Source: Acinetobacter dispersus
GTDB lineage: Bacteria; Pseudomonadota; Gammaproteobacteria; Pseudomonadales; Moraxellaceae
Direction: 5' to 3'
NCBI RefSeq assembly: GCF_009884975.1
Contig: NZ_CP041970.1
Coordinates: forward strand, 1,054,001-1,118,000
DNA length: 64,000 nt
The translations under genes and the position numbers were made by a program. A model generated the notes under the pieces. That model made no database searches and was not told the origin of the DNA. It was given only the letters and a program-made list of their open reading frames with translations. Of the stretch, positions 46,647 to 56,136 are shown piece by piece (within the stretch, counting starts at the first letter, position 1; the number at the start of each line of letters is the position of its first letter).

Positions 46647-47956
46647 AAATTGCAATCGTCGGCTCTGGGATATCTGGATTATATGCGGCTTGGAAGTTAT
46701 CAAAACAGCATCAAGTTACCATCTTTGAAAAAGAAAACTATTTTGGTGGACATACCGATACACATGAGTTTCGGATTGATCAAAAAAAAGTTGCCATAGA
46801 CAGTGGTTTTATTGTTTTTAACGCACATAACTATCCATTATTTAGTGCGATGCTTGCCGAGCTTGGAGTCAAAGCACAGAACAGCGACATGAGTTTTTCA
46901 GTCAATAATCAGGTGACGGGGCTACAATATAATCCTTCAAAAAAATGGTCGTTATTAACGAGACCACAAAATTTTCTAAATAAAAACTTTCGCTTAATGT
47001 TATCGGATTTAGTTCGCTTTTATCGAGAAAATAAAGAGATTGCTGTTGATGAACTTGATACAAATTTAAGCATTGAAGAATATCTCAATAAACATGGTTA
47101 TTCACAAGTCTTTAGAGATGAGCACTTATATCCAATGTGCGGAGCACTCTGGTCAAGCCCTGTGGAGCAGATTGGCAAGATTCCGTATAAGTTTGTCGTT
47201 AGTTTTTTTCAGCATCACCGGATGTTGCAATTAAAAGATCGCCCACAATGGCAAACGGTCAAAGGCGGATCAGCATCTTATATCTACGCGATTCAGCGTG
47301 AATGCCCAACGCTGATTTGGAAGAAAACTGAAGTACAACATGTAATAAGAAGTAAAAATCATATTTCAATTATAACGGCTCATGGGCAAGAGCAATTTGA
47401 TTGGGTGATTTTTGCCAGTCATGCCGATGATACTTTAAAGTTGCTTAAAGAGCCTTCCGAGAAAGAGCATGACATATTAGGGTGCTTTGCTTATCAAGAT
47501 AACGTGATGGTCGTCCATGCTGATAGATCAATCATGCCAAAATCCCAATCGCAGTGGGCCAGTTGGCACGTACATGTTACAGCTCAAAAAGAAGCTTCGG
47601 CGGATAGCGTTCATTACGGGTTTAGCTACTGGATGAACAGTTTGCAGAATCTGGACTGTAAGACGCAGGTTTTTTCTACGCTCAATCCAAATATGCCAAT
47701 CGCCAAAGATCATATTTTTGTTGAACGACATTATCGGCATCCTGTGTTCAATCAAACTGCGATTGCAGCACAATCTCGTTGGCATGAGATAAACGGCTAC
47801 AAGCGCAGTTCATTTTGCGGTGCTTACTGGGGATGGGGATTTCATGAAGATGGTGCGAGAAGCGCTGACCGCGTCGTGAACCATCTGATGTCAATTGCTG
47901 ATGAAGATATGGGGGGACTCGATGTTAGAAGCTCAACTTGCAATTGCGAAAGCTAA
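46643..47956 (+). CDS. FAD-dependent amine-oxidase-like oxidoreductase
   Basis: A 437-residue flavoprotein with the dinucleotide motif GSGISGLYAAWKL (about 7-19) and the C-terminal FAD segment YKRSSFCGAYWGWGFHEDGARSADRV. This type of protein (COG2907) travels with DUF1365 and cyclopropane-synthase genes in many proteobacteria and is thought to act on acyl chains. Overlaps the genes on both sides. Confidence 0.85.
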   Translation: MKIAIVGSGISGLYAAWKLSKQHQVTIFEKENYFGGHTDTHEFRIDQKKVAIDSGFIVFNAHNYPLFSAMLAELGVKAQNSDMSFSVNNQVTGLQYNPSKKWSLLTRPQNFLNKNFRLMLSDLVRFYRENKEIAVDELDTNLSIEEYLNKHGYSQVFRDEHLYPMCGALWSSPVEQIGKIPYKFVVSFFQHHRMLQLKDRPQWQTVKGGSASYIYAIQRECPTLIWKKTEVQHVIRSKNHISIITAHGQEQFDWVIFASHADDTLKLLKEPSEKEHDILGCFAYQDNVMVVHADRSIMPKSQSQWASWHVHVTAQKEASADSVHYGFSYWMNSLQNLDCKTQVFSTLNPNMPIAKDHIFVERHYRHPVFNQTAIAAQSRWHEINGYKRSSFCGAYWGWGFHEDGARSADRVVNHLMSIADEDMGGLDVRSSTCNCES

Positions 47957-48737
47957 AATCAGGCATCGCCGTTTTAGTCCCAAACCTCATCAGTTTGAGG
48001 CGACATTGAGCTATTTATATTTTGATCCAGATCGAATAGCGGAAAACCTCAAACAATCAAGGTTATGCTCTACAAACCATTGGAATATTCTCAATATATC
48101 CGATCAGGATTTCCTTAAAGGCTATAGCGGTAATTTGCGAGAGAAAATAACAAAAATTTTATTGCAGCAAGCAGACACGATTTTGACCCCACAATCAGAA
48201 ATCCGTGTGTTGGCTTTACCACGAAGCTTGGGTTTTAGTTTTAATTCGGTTGTGTTCTATTTCATTTTAAATCGTCAAAAACAGCCTGTCTTCATACTGA
48301 GCGAGATAACCAATACACCTTGGAATGAACACAAGGTTTACGTACATGATTGCCAGCAGAAGTTGAAAAATCATAGTCCTTATGACAGTTATGAGTTTGA
48401 TTTCGAGAAAAGTTTTCATGTCTCGCCATTTATGCCAATGGATATTCAATACAAATGGAAATTTAACTTCTCTAATACTCAAAATGTGATTCATATGCAG
48501 CTTTATCAAAACCAGCAATTCATTTTTGATGCAACGATGCGGTTTGGATTAGCGCACATCACACTTCCTTCACAGCTTAGTCGTTATGCTATTCAACATA
48601 TATTTGAACCTTTCAAAATGTTAGCTTCAATTTATGTACAAGCATTTCAACTATGGCTTAAAAAAGTTCCATTTTATCGACATCCCAAAAAGAATAAGGA
48701 TTTAGAACGAGATGATAAAAACGCTAATTTTTGGTGA
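47922..48737 (+). CDS. DUF1365 family protein
   Basis: A 271-residue protein that belongs to the DUF1365 family, with the start MLEAQLAIAKAKIRHRRFSPKPH and the core LPRSLGFSFNSVVFYF. Biochemical activity is unknown; it is a constant companion of the flavoprotein upstream and the methyltransferase downstream. ATG 47922 follows GGGGGGACT and lies inside the end of the flavoprotein gene, as usual for this operon. Confidence 0.83.
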   Translation: MLEAQLAIAKAKIRHRRFSPKPHQFEATLSYLYFDPDRIAENLKQSRLCSTNHWNILNISDQDFLKGYSGNLREKITKILLQQADTILTPQSEIRVLALPRSLGFSFNSVVFYFILNRQKQPVFILSEITNTPWNEHKVYVHDCQQKLKNHSPYDSYEFDFEKSFHVSPFMPMDIQYKWKFNFSNTQNVIHMQLYQNQQFIFDATMRFGLAHITLPSQLSRYAIQHIFEPFKMLASIYVQAFQLWLKKVPFYRHPKKNKDLERDDKNANFW

Positions 48738-49911
48738 ACAAGACACACTTCCATTGGTTTTACGCGGCTTGCTGAAACTTCGACATGGACAAATTCACTT
48801 TCGTGGTGAATGGAATGGAACTGTCGGTGAAGTTTCTGATCTGGAAGTAACTGTAGATATTCATCACAAAGATCTAATTGATCTAATTTTTAAGAATGGT
48901 GTGCTTGGTGCCGCGGAGGGCTATATTCGTGGCTATTGGAGTAGTGAAAATCTGGTTGAATTGATTCAAATATTGGCAAGAAATCGCGACGTTTTGGATA
49001 AGATCAATCAAAACCTTATATCACAAGCCAGCCAATTGTTATTAAAAGCATGGTATAGATCCCGCAAAAATTCGTTGGCAGGCAGCCGTAAAAATATTGC
49101 GGAGCACTATGATTTAAGTAATGAATTTTTCAAATTATTTCTTGATTCTTCCATGATGTACTCTAGTGCAGTGTACAAGCACAAGGAGATGACGCTAGAG
49201 CAAGCTTCTGATTATAAAAAAGAGTTGATCTGTCAGAAGTTACAACTTAAACCCATGGATCATCTGGTTGAAATCGGTAGTGGCTGGGGAGGTTTTGCTA
49301 TCTATGCCGCTCAGCATTACGGCTGTAAAGTAACCACGATTACCATCTCACAAGCGCAATATGATGAAGCAATCCAAAGAGTTGCCGATGCTGGTCTAAG
49401 CCATCGAGTTAATGTCCAACTTAAGGATTATCGGCTACTAGAGGGGAAATTTGATAAGTTAGTTTCGATCGAAATGATAGAAGCTGTTGGTGAGCAATAT
49501 TTATCTGGTTACTTTAATCAATGTAGGTCTTTATTAAAACCAAATGGCCTAGGTCTGATTCAAGCCATTACGATTGAAGATGCACGATATAAAAAAGCAC
49601 TGCATAGCGTAGATTATATTAAGCGCTATATTTTTCCTGGGAGTTTTATCCCATCTATCAGTGTGTTAACACAAGCGGCTTCAGAGCAGAAGTTACGCTT
49701 GAAACATCTGGAGGATATTGGCCAAAGTTATGCTGAAACCATTCATCAATGGCGGGAACGTTTTTTAAATGCCGAAGCACAAGTTCTTGCTTTAGGTTTT
49801 GATGAAAATTTTATTCGAATGTGGGACTTTTATTTGTGTTATTGCGAGGGCGGCTTTAAAGAAGGGGTCATTAGCGATGCACAGCTTTTATTTGAAGCAA
49901 GCCCTTATTAA
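48712..49911 (+). CDS. cyclopropane-fatty-acyl-phospholipid synthase family methyltransferase
   Basis: SAM-dependent enzyme of 399 residues that would transfer a methylene or methyl group to an unsaturated acyl chain in a phospholipid. SAM motif VEIGSGWGGFAIYAA is at about 184-198, with an N-terminal lipid-binding region (about 1-110) and the acid-box-containing C-terminus. The start overlaps DUF1365. The desaturase upstream could supply its unsaturated substrate. Related proteins include furan-fatty-acid and tuberculostearate-type methyltransferases. Confidence 0.87.
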   Translation: MIKTLIFGEQDTLPLVLRGLLKLRHGQIHFRGEWNGTVGEVSDLEVTVDIHHKDLIDLIFKNGVLGAAEGYIRGYWSSENLVELIQILARNRDVLDKINQNLISQASQLLLKAWYRSRKNSLAGSRKNIAEHYDLSNEFFKLFLDSSMMYSSAVYKHKEMTLEQASDYKKELICQKLQLKPMDHLVEIGSGWGGFAIYAAQHYGCKVTTITISQAQYDEAIQRVADAGLSHRVNVQLKDYRLLEGKFDKLVSIEMIEAVGEQYLSGYFNQCRSLLKPNGLGLIQAITIEDARYKKALHSVDYIKRYIFPGSFIPSISVLTQAASEQKLRLKHLEDIGQSYAETIHQWRERFLNAEAQVLALGFDENFIRMWDFYLCYCEGGFKEGVISDAQLLFEASPY

Positions 49912-49945
49912 TTATCCACTGATTTAACGTATCAAGGAGACAGTG

Positions 49946-50725
49946 ATGTTGTGGCAATTGTTTTTACTTGATGCTGTGTTAATGACAGGTTGTTGGTTAT
50001 GGGCAACATACAATCACCGTGCTGGCATCGTTGATGTTGCTTGGAGTTTTTGCATTGCGCTGAATATTCTGCTGACTGCATGGTTAGTGGATGATGCTTT
50101 GATGAATGTTAGATTGTTTATTGGCATATTCAGTTCAATCTGGTTTATACGTTTAAGTTGGCATTTATGGCATCGGTATCAAGCGGAATCAGTAGAAGAT
50201 CGCCGATATGCCAATATGCGTCGTGCGATGGGGAAATATCAACATATTGGTTTTTATTCCTTTTTTATGTTTCAGGCGGGTTTGGCAATCTTATTTAGCA
50301 TACCGATGTGGACTTTGCTTCATGTGCCGAGTTATGTCTGGAGTCCACACACCCATGTTTTTTTGATCATTGCGGGAATTGTTATGCTGATTGCATTTCT
50401 AGGTGAAGTGGTCGCAGATCAGCAATTGTTTCATTTCAAACAACAAAAGCACAACGATGGCAAAACCATGGATCAAGGTCTGTGGCGCTATTCGCGTCAT
50501 CCAAACTATTTTTTTGAATGGATACACTGGTTTGCATATCCACTAATAGGACTGGCAGCAGGGTTATACAGTCTATGGATATATCCAGTCTTGATGTGGC
50601 TATTTTTGTATTACATCACCGGTATTCCATTTAGTGAACAACAAGCATTAAAAAATCGAGGTCAAAATTATCTCGATTACCAAAAACGAACTTCAATGTT
50701 TATTCCGTGGAAACCAAAAGAGTAG
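49946..50725 (+). CDS. DUF1295 integral membrane protein
   Basis: Membrane protein of 259 residues with about six helices. The C-terminal GLWRYSRHPNYFFEWIHW segment is the signature shared with steroid 5-alpha-reductases and isoprenylcysteine methyltransferases, suggesting a NADPH-dependent reductase of a lipid double bond. ATG 49946 sits 5 bases from AAGGAGA. Central member of the lipid cluster. Confidence 0.83.
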   Translation: MLWQLFLLDAVLMTGCWLWATYNHRAGIVDVAWSFCIALNILLTAWLVDDALMNVRLFIGIFSSIWFIRLSWHLWHRYQAESVEDRRYANMRRAMGKYQHIGFYSFFMFQAGLAILFSIPMWTLLHVPSYVWSPHTHVFLIIAGIVMLIAFLGEVVADQQLFHFKQQKHNDGKTMDQGLWRYSRHPNYFFEWIHWFAYPLIGLAAGLYSLWIYPVLMWLFLYYITGIPFSEQQALKNRGQNYLDYQKRTSMFIPWKPKE

Positions 50726-50733
50726 GTACGCAC

Positions 50734-51783
50734 ATGGACTTTATTATTAATCAATCATTAAAACTTGTTGAAAGTGGTTTAGTACCTGATCAGGCGATTC
50801 GTGCAGCAATTCGTGCTCTCAGTAAGAAGCGTTTGATTCAAGAAGGTCGCTATGACCCCGAACAAGGTGCTCAACGTTATATGGATGTGCTGAATATGTT
50901 GAAGCATAGCCAGATCGCAATTGAAACCGATAAAGCCAATGAGCAACACTATGAATTGCCCACGGCTTTTTTTGAGGCGGTTTTAGGAAAACGACTTAAA
51001 TATAGTGCCTGTTTCTTTCCACATGATCGAACTGGATTAGATGAAGCTGAAGAGTTTGCATTGCAGATTTATAGCGATCGTGCCCAGTTAAACGATGGGC
51101 AACATATCTTGGAATTAGGGTGTGGTTGGGGTTCGTTTACGCTGTGGATGGCAGAGCGTTATCCAAATGCAAAAATTACGGCTGTTTCCAATTCAGCGAC
51201 GCAACGTCAGCATATTTTGTCCAAAGCTGAGAAATATGGCTTGATGAATATTGATGTTATTACCTGTGATGTCAATGTACTTGAATTGCAGCAAAACGCA
51301 TTTGATCGTGTTGTTTCGGTTGAGATGTTTGAACATGTAAGAAATTACCAAAAGCTTTTTGAAAAAATTCAATCGTGGCTCAAAGCGGATGGACTGTTAT
51401 GGTGTCATATTTTCTGTCATCGTTTCTTACACTATCCTTTCGAAATCAAAAGTGAATATGACTGGATGTCGCGATACTTTTTTACAGGTGGATTGATGCC
51501 TGCAAGTTCGACATTTTTACACTTTCAACAGCATCTGGAATTGTCGCAACATTGGCAATGGTCTGGAACTCATTATGAAAAAACAGCAAATGCATGGCTG
51601 GAAAACATGGATCATAATGCTGAACAATTAAAACCACTTTTTGAAAAGGTGTACGGGCAAGATGCGGCGGCATGGTGGCAACGTTGGCGTATCTTTTTTA
51701 TGGCTTGTGCTGAATTGTTTGGATTTGAGCAGGGGCAAGAATGGATCGTTGGTCACTTCCTGTTCAAAAAGAAAGCCGTATAA
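50734..51783 (+). CDS. second cyclopropane-synthase-family SAM methyltransferase
   Basis: A 349-residue SAM methyltransferase distinct from the one at 48712; SAM motif ILELGCGWGSFTLWMAERYP at about 125-144. It lacks the long N-terminal region of the first enzyme and seems more like soluble methyltransferases (COG2230) of this operon type. ATG 50734 is preceded by a TAGG; it starts 8 bases after the DUF1295 stop. Two such enzymes suggest two methyl-transfer steps or two substrates. Confidence 0.83.
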   Translation: MDFIINQSLKLVESGLVPDQAIRAAIRALSKKRLIQEGRYDPEQGAQRYMDVLNMLKHSQIAIETDKANEQHYELPTAFFEAVLGKRLKYSACFFPHDRTGLDEAEEFALQIYSDRAQLNDGQHILELGCGWGSFTLWMAERYPNAKITAVSNSATQRQHILSKAEKYGLMNIDVITCDVNVLELQQNAFDRVVSVEMFEHVRNYQKLFEKIQSWLKADGLLWCHIFCHRFLHYPFEIKSEYDWMSRYFFTGGLMPASSTFLHFQQHLELSQHWQWSGTHYEKTANAWLENMDHNAEQLKPLFEKVYGQDAAAWWQRWRIFFMACAELFGFEQGQEWIVGHFLFKKKAV

Positions 51784-51816
51784 TTAAAACAAGCAGTTGT
51801 GTAAATAGGCAAGATT

Positions 51817-53145
51817 ATGTTTAAAACCAATAAAAGCGATGCCAATAACCGTCCACTGAGTCGGATGTTTAATCGTTATTATTGGTTGCAAATTGGACTG
51901 ATCGCGCTTTCGATTATTATTGGGATTGCATGCAGTGCCTGGGTGATCAAAGGCTCATTGCTTAAAACCGCACTTGAACAAGAAATGGAGCATTACTGGA
52001 TGCGTGTTGATCGTAATCCAAATGCTGATTTGCCCGATACTAAAAACTTATATGGCTACCGTTGGACAAGTGAAAAACCACCTTTAGCATTTCAAAATCA
52101 ATCGCTAAAACCAGGTGTTCACCGAATCTTTGTCGACGGAAAAGATCGTATGACTGTATATGGTGAAAAAAATGGGCAGCATGTGCTACTGGTTTTTGGT
52201 GAAAGCAATGTCAATAAAATCGTTTGGATGTTTGGTTTAGCACCGTTAATGTTCAGTCTGATTGTGCTGTATAGCATCTTATGGTGGTCAAATCGGCGGG
52301 CCAAACGTTATTTTTCGCCAATTACCCGTTTAGCAAATGCCTTAGAACATATTGATTGGGCACATCAGTATAAGGAGGTATCTCCATTCCAAGGAATCAG
52401 TACCAATGGCAATATGGAAGCTGAATATTTAAAACAAGCATTAGAAAAATACCATCAAGTATTGAGTGAGTTTATTAACCGAGAGCGCGAATTTACAGGC
52501 GATGTCAGTCATGAGTTACGGACACCATTGACGATTTTAAAAGGCAATGTGCAGCTGTGTCAGGTCAAATACGGTGAAGATAAATCACTACATCGTATTT
52601 CGAATACCATTGATGATATGCAATTACTGGTTGAAACTTTGCTGGCAATTGCACGTAATACAACCAATACATTGATTGCAGAGCATGTGAAGTTGTCCAA
52701 TATCATCAACGATTTAGTCAGAGATCTGGAACCTGTCAGTCAAGGCAAGGGCGTGCAGATTTTTGTACAAGATGATGCTGAGGAATCAGCACGATGGATT
52801 TATCCATCCATGACCAAAATGGTGTTGAGCAATATTTTACGCAATGCACTGAATTATTCTCAAGGTTCTAATATTCATATCATTCAACGCAAAAATAGTA
52901 TTCTAATTGCCGATAATGGGATTGGTATTGCAATGCCAAACGATTGTAAGGTTCAGGAGTTAAATAGTTCACAACTTCAACTTAACGCCAAAGGTCACGG
53001 CATTGGTTTACAGTTGGTTAAGAAATTATGTACCCAGTTGGGCTGGCGAGTTGAGCTGTTTGACCGACAATATTATTTAAATACACATCCTCATCTGCAA
53101 TTGGAAAATACAACAGGCTTAATCGTCGTCGTATATATAAATTAA
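51817..53145 (+). CDS. sensor histidine kinase
   Basis: Membrane kinase of 442 residues: helices at about 22-46 and 134-157, a short periplasmic domain, phosphoacceptor His232 in GDVSHELRTP, and ATPase boxes NILRNALNYS, ADNGIGI and GHGIGLQL. Located at the end of the lipid operon, so it may sense membrane state. Its stop overlaps the stop of the response regulator on the other strand. Confidence 0.87.
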   Translation: MFKTNKSDANNRPLSRMFNRYYWLQIGLIALSIIIGIACSAWVIKGSLLKTALEQEMEHYWMRVDRNPNADLPDTKNLYGYRWTSEKPPLAFQNQSLKPGVHRIFVDGKDRMTVYGEKNGQHVLLVFGESNVNKIVWMFGLAPLMFSLIVLYSILWWSNRRAKRYFSPITRLANALEHIDWAHQYKEVSPFQGISTNGNMEAEYLKQALEKYHQVLSEFINREREFTGDVSHELRTPLTILKGNVQLCQVKYGEDKSLHRISNTIDDMQLLVETLLAIARNTTNTLIAEHVKLSNIINDLVRDLEPVSQGKGVQIFVQDDAEESARWIYPSMTKMVLSNILRNALNYSQGSNIHIIQRKNSILIADNGIGIAMPNDCKVQELNSSQLQLNAKGHGIGLQLVKKLCTQLGWRVELFDRQYYLNTHPHLQLENTTGLIVVVYIN

Positions 53146-53837
53146 TGCGCTGTCATATCCAAAGCAACTTTTAGACCTACACCAGATATGGTATGGATCA
53201 ATTTTTCCTGAAAAGGTTTATCGATCATCTTTCTTAAATTGTAGATATGGCTACGTAATGCATCGCTTTCAGGTTCTTCATCGCCCCACAGCTCGATAAT
53301 AATTTCTTGTTTGGTAATCACTTTGGGAGAGTTTCGCATCAAAATTTTTAATAATTTGAATTGAATACGAGGGAGTTCAATTGATTGACCTGCGCGTGTT
53401 ATGGTTTGAGTCGCACTGTCTAGAATCAGATCGTGAATTTGAATTTTACTGCTTGATACTTCACCAAGAGATCGCTTAATCAGGGCACGCACACGCATGA
53501 CCAGTTCATTAAAATCAAAAGGTTTGACAAGATAGTCATCTGTTCCAGCACTAAAGCCTTTTAATTTGTCATCGAGAGTATCTCTGGCTGTTAACATCAA
53601 AATAGGAATATCTTTGCCTTGATCTGTTCTGAGCCATTCACATAAGTCATATCCTGAACCGTCAGGTAAATTGATATCAAGCAAAAGTAAATGATAAGGA
53701 TGTGTTTTTAAAAAGTTACGGGCGGCATCGAGGTTACGTGCATGATCCACCACAAAGCCATGTTGTTCTAGAAATTCACAAACCGTGGCAGCAAGTTCAT
53801 AATGATCTTCCACCATAAGAATAAATTGATTGTTCAT
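53142..53837 (-). CDS. OmpR-family response regulator
   Basis: A 231-residue regulator with an intact receiver (Asp54, Thr83, Lys105 in VKPF) and winged-helix output domain (about 130-225). Encoded tail to tail with the kinase; the two genes overlap by four bases including both stop codons. This is an unusual layout for a cognate pair, but the proximity and shared cluster make pairing likely. Confidence 0.87.
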   Translation of the reverse strand: MNNQFILMVEDHYELAATVCEFLEQHGFVVDHARNLDAARNFLKTHPYHLLLLDINLPDGSGYDLCEWLRTDQGKDIPILMLTARDTLDDKLKGFSAGTDDYLVKPFDFNELVMRVRALIKRSLGEVSSSKIQIHDLILDSATQTITRAGQSIELPRIQFKLLKILMRNSPKVITKQEIIIELWGDEEPESDALRSHIYNLRKMIDKPFQEKLIHTISGVGLKVALDMTAH

Positions 53838-53852
53838 AATAATTAGATCAAG

Positions 53853-54356
53853 TTATTGATTTAGTAATAGTTGCTTTAATTTAGCATTAAAAGGTGAGCT
53901 TCCAAACCATATTTTGAAATATTGATTCGCTTGCGGGTCTGTGATCGAACCTAACAATTTCTGATTAAGAGAGAGCTTTAATTGTTTGTTCATTTGACTA
54001 TAGGCTAAAGAATATAAATCACCTTTTTTTACAGGTTTGTACAGTTCAGTAATTTGGTTTAATACAGAGTCGTTAGCAAAATTGCTAATATTTTTTTTAA
54101 GATAATAGTTGGCTGCTTTTTTGAATGCCCATTCTGGAATATTTTGGTCGTAAGAAAAATCTAATTGAATATTTTGACTTTCCCAATTCTGATGGCAATT
54201 GTCCGCATAGTAGCTGACAGTGCCTACTGTTTTTGTTGTAACGACTAAAGGTGCTGTTTTACATTTCTGCATATTTGCATAGGCTGAATTAGAATTTAAT
54301 ATAAGAAATAAAAAAATACATCCCAATTGCATAAAATAATTATTCATTTTTTTCAC
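53853..54356 (-). CDS. exported chalcone-isomerase-like protein
   Basis: A 167-residue protein with a signal peptide (about 1-28, ending SNSAYA). The C-terminal pattern KKGDLYSLAY...LSLNQKLLGSI...YFKIWFGSSPFNAKLKQLLL matches the bacterial chalcone-isomerase-like family, members of which bind fatty acids. Lies just after the regulator gene on the same strand, 15 bases away. Chalcone-isomerase-like genes recur in this lipid cluster type. Confidence 0.72.
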   Translation of the reverse strand: MKKMNNYFMQLGCIFLFLILNSNSAYANMQKCKTAPLVVTTKTVGTVSYYADNCHQNWESQNIQLDFSYDQNIPEWAFKKAANYYLKKNISNFANDSVLNQITELYKPVKKGDLYSLAYSQMNKQLKLSLNQKLLGSITDPQANQYFKIWFGSSPFNAKLKQLLLNQ

Positions 54357-54408
54357 CTAGATGCTAATGTTTAGTCAGTCTGTTTTATTTCTATATACAG
54401 AGTCATAT

Positions 54409-54777
54409 TTAATAAGTGTAGAAGTTCAGACCACGTTCAATCCTTTGAATTTCATAGCTTGCATAGCCTAAATTGGTTTGAGTACGGTCTAAAATTGCAT
54501 AGAGGAAAACACTATGGTTGGTTTCTAGTGGCGTAATAATGTGATATTGATGATCCGTACTCATGAGCACACTTTCTAGAAAATCATGAGGACTAATTTC
54601 ATCCATTAATTTTTTCTGGTAGTTAAATAGATTCACACCTTCAGTCACCGCGAAATCAAAATTAAAAAACTCTTCACCTATAGTTTCTAAAATAGAACCA
54701 TCAAAAGCATCGACTAAGGCCAAGATAATTAAACCTTCAATCTTATTTAATTGTTCTAATAACGAAATATTGTTCAT
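54409..54777 (-). CDS. roadblock/LC7-like domain protein
   Basis: A 122-residue protein that matches the roadblock/LC7 layout: IEGLIILALVDAFDGSILETIGEE at the start, FLESVLMSTDHQYHIITPL in the centre and FLYAILDRTQTNLGYASYEIQRIERGL at the end. Such proteins bind small GTPases or act as dimeric scaffolds; no GTPase gene is nearby. Function here is unknown. Confidence 0.65.
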   Translation of the reverse strand: MNNISLLEQLNKIEGLIILALVDAFDGSILETIGEEFFNFDFAVTEGVNLFNYQKKLMDEISPHDFLESVLMSTDHQYHIITPLETNHSVFLYAILDRTQTNLGYASYEIQRIERGLNFYTY

Positions 54778-54811
54778 AGTTTATTCTGCACTTATTTTCG
54801 TAAATCTTAGA

Positions 54812-55384
54812 CTATTTCTTAAAGGGGAGAAGCAAAGAATAGCCTGTTCCGATATATGGAACAGAGCGATATAAACCATTCGCTGGGTCCCAATAGTCTT
54901 GTTGAAATATGATGAGATGTTCAGCATTCACTTTGATTTGGCTAATGCCATAGGAAGACATTTTTTTTGTTCGGCCAAACATTTTAAAATCATAGGTCAT
55001 TTGCCAGTGAATATAAGCCGAGTCATTTTTATGGGTTGCACTAATTAATTTTACCGATACCTTACTGACATGTTTATTCATTCCCTCAAAATGCTTCATC
55101 AGCTCTTTTTTAGTTGAGAATTGAGAGAGCGTGTCATTAATGTACAAATTATCAGCATAGAGTTGGCTTGCATTTTTTACAAAATTTACTGTGCCCATAC
55201 TATTAAATGCGGAAACAAAATCCTGACCAATCATTTGAGCTTGTGCATCACTTAAGGGGATTCCACTGATTTGTTGATTTGCTTTCTCATAATCAGCGGT
55301 ATAACTCGATATGCTTTTACAAGCAACTAAGGAGAGTAAGCTCAGTGTTGAGATAGCCAGTGTTTTTATAACATTCATATTCAT
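54812..55384 (-). CDS. NTF2/SnoaL-like lipoprotein
   Basis: A 190-residue lipoprotein (lipobox LVAC, Cys22) with an NTF2-like cone domain (about 50-175: VSAFNSMGTVNFVKNASQLYADNLYINDTLSQF...). GGAGT 7 bases upstream decides the ATG at 55384 over the longer frame at 55447. NTF2-like lipoproteins or nuclear-transport-factor-like proteins are frequent in this lipid cluster, probably as ligand carriers. Confidence 0.75.
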   Translation of the reverse strand: MNMNVIKTLAISTLSLLSLVACKSISSYTADYEKANQQISGIPLSDAQAQMIGQDFVSAFNSMGTVNFVKNASQLYADNLYINDTLSQFSTKKELMKHFEGMNKHVSKVSVKLISATHKNDSAYIHWQMTYDFKMFGRTKKMSSYGISQIKVNAEHLIIFQQDYWDPANGLYRSVPYIGTGYSLLLPFKK

Positions 55385-55487
55385 GATCTCACTCCTTTTA
55401 AAATTATAATAAAATTTGGAATGTGAACCCGATGTGAAATCACGCATTGATCTGGTATGAATAGTTTTTTATTTTTCCAACAATAAA

Positions 55488-55511
55488 AAAGGAAATCATT
55501 AGATTTCCTTT
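55488..55511 (-). terminator. hairpin terminator after the DUF3817 gene
   Basis: Perfect ten-base stem AAAGGAAATC/GATTTCCTTT with an ATTA loop; on the minus strand it runs into TTTATT. Lies 23 bases beyond the DUF3817 stop. Confidence 0.8.
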
Positions 55512-55533
55512 CTTCAGTATCAATTTAAGAGCC

Positions 55534-55833
55534 TTATAGTTTGGCTTGACGTTGTGCGATGTATTTTTCGTTAAAGAAGCCACCAAATGGAATAAAGGCA
55601 AGCACAAATAATCGAAACAATTCTACGCCAGACCAAAGTGAAGCCGTACGGACTAAGTTCCAAAGATAGAATAAAAATGCCAGACCATGAATCGGCCCCA
55701 TGATCTTTGTCGCTATCGGTAAATCAAATGCGTACTTGAGTGGAATCGCCACGAGGAATAGCAACAATAAAGTGACGGCTTCAAGCACAGAAGCAAACCG
55801 CATCTGTTGCAACTTCTTTGTCATTGCGCTCAT
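55534..55833 (-). CDS. DUF3817 small membrane protein
   Basis: A 99-residue inner-membrane protein with three hydrophobic helices. The segment RFASVLEAVTLLLLFLVAIPLKY followed by GPIHGLAFLFYLW and FIPFGGFFNEKYI is the DUF3817 pattern. Role unknown. Monocistronic, with a terminator downstream and the 430-base gap upstream. Confidence 0.8.
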   Translation of the reverse strand: MSAMTKKLQQMRFASVLEAVTLLLLFLVAIPLKYAFDLPIATKIMGPIHGLAFLFYLWNLVRTASLWSGVELFRLFVLAFIPFGGFFNEKYIAQRQAKL

Positions 55834-56093
55834 AAAATAGCTCCAGGAGATTGATAAAAGAATAAAAATTAACGAAGCATACCATCTTTGAGAGCGAGCG
55901 CATTAATATTGTTGGTAACGATTCTTATTTAATCATGCTGATAAAAAGGGGAATCGTATGGCAGCGAAGTAAAAGAATTTTCTACTGACTTGAGGCATGA
56001 CCATGAGAGGCAAGAATCATTGCTGATTAAAATCAAGTTCGGTAAATATGTAATATATTGATATTTAATTAAATAATATGTTTTTCCCATTCA

Positions 56094-56123
56094 ACTGCTT
56101 AGTCATTTTACTTACTAAGCAGT
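56094..56123. repeat. inverted repeat ACTGCTTAGT-N10-ACTAAGCAGT
   Basis: Perfect ten-base inverted repeat with a 10-base A/T-rich spacer, upstream of the nitronate monooxygenase gene. No T-run follows, so an operator is more likely than a terminator. Confidence 0.55.
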
Positions 56124-56136
56124 CGTGAATGTAAAG

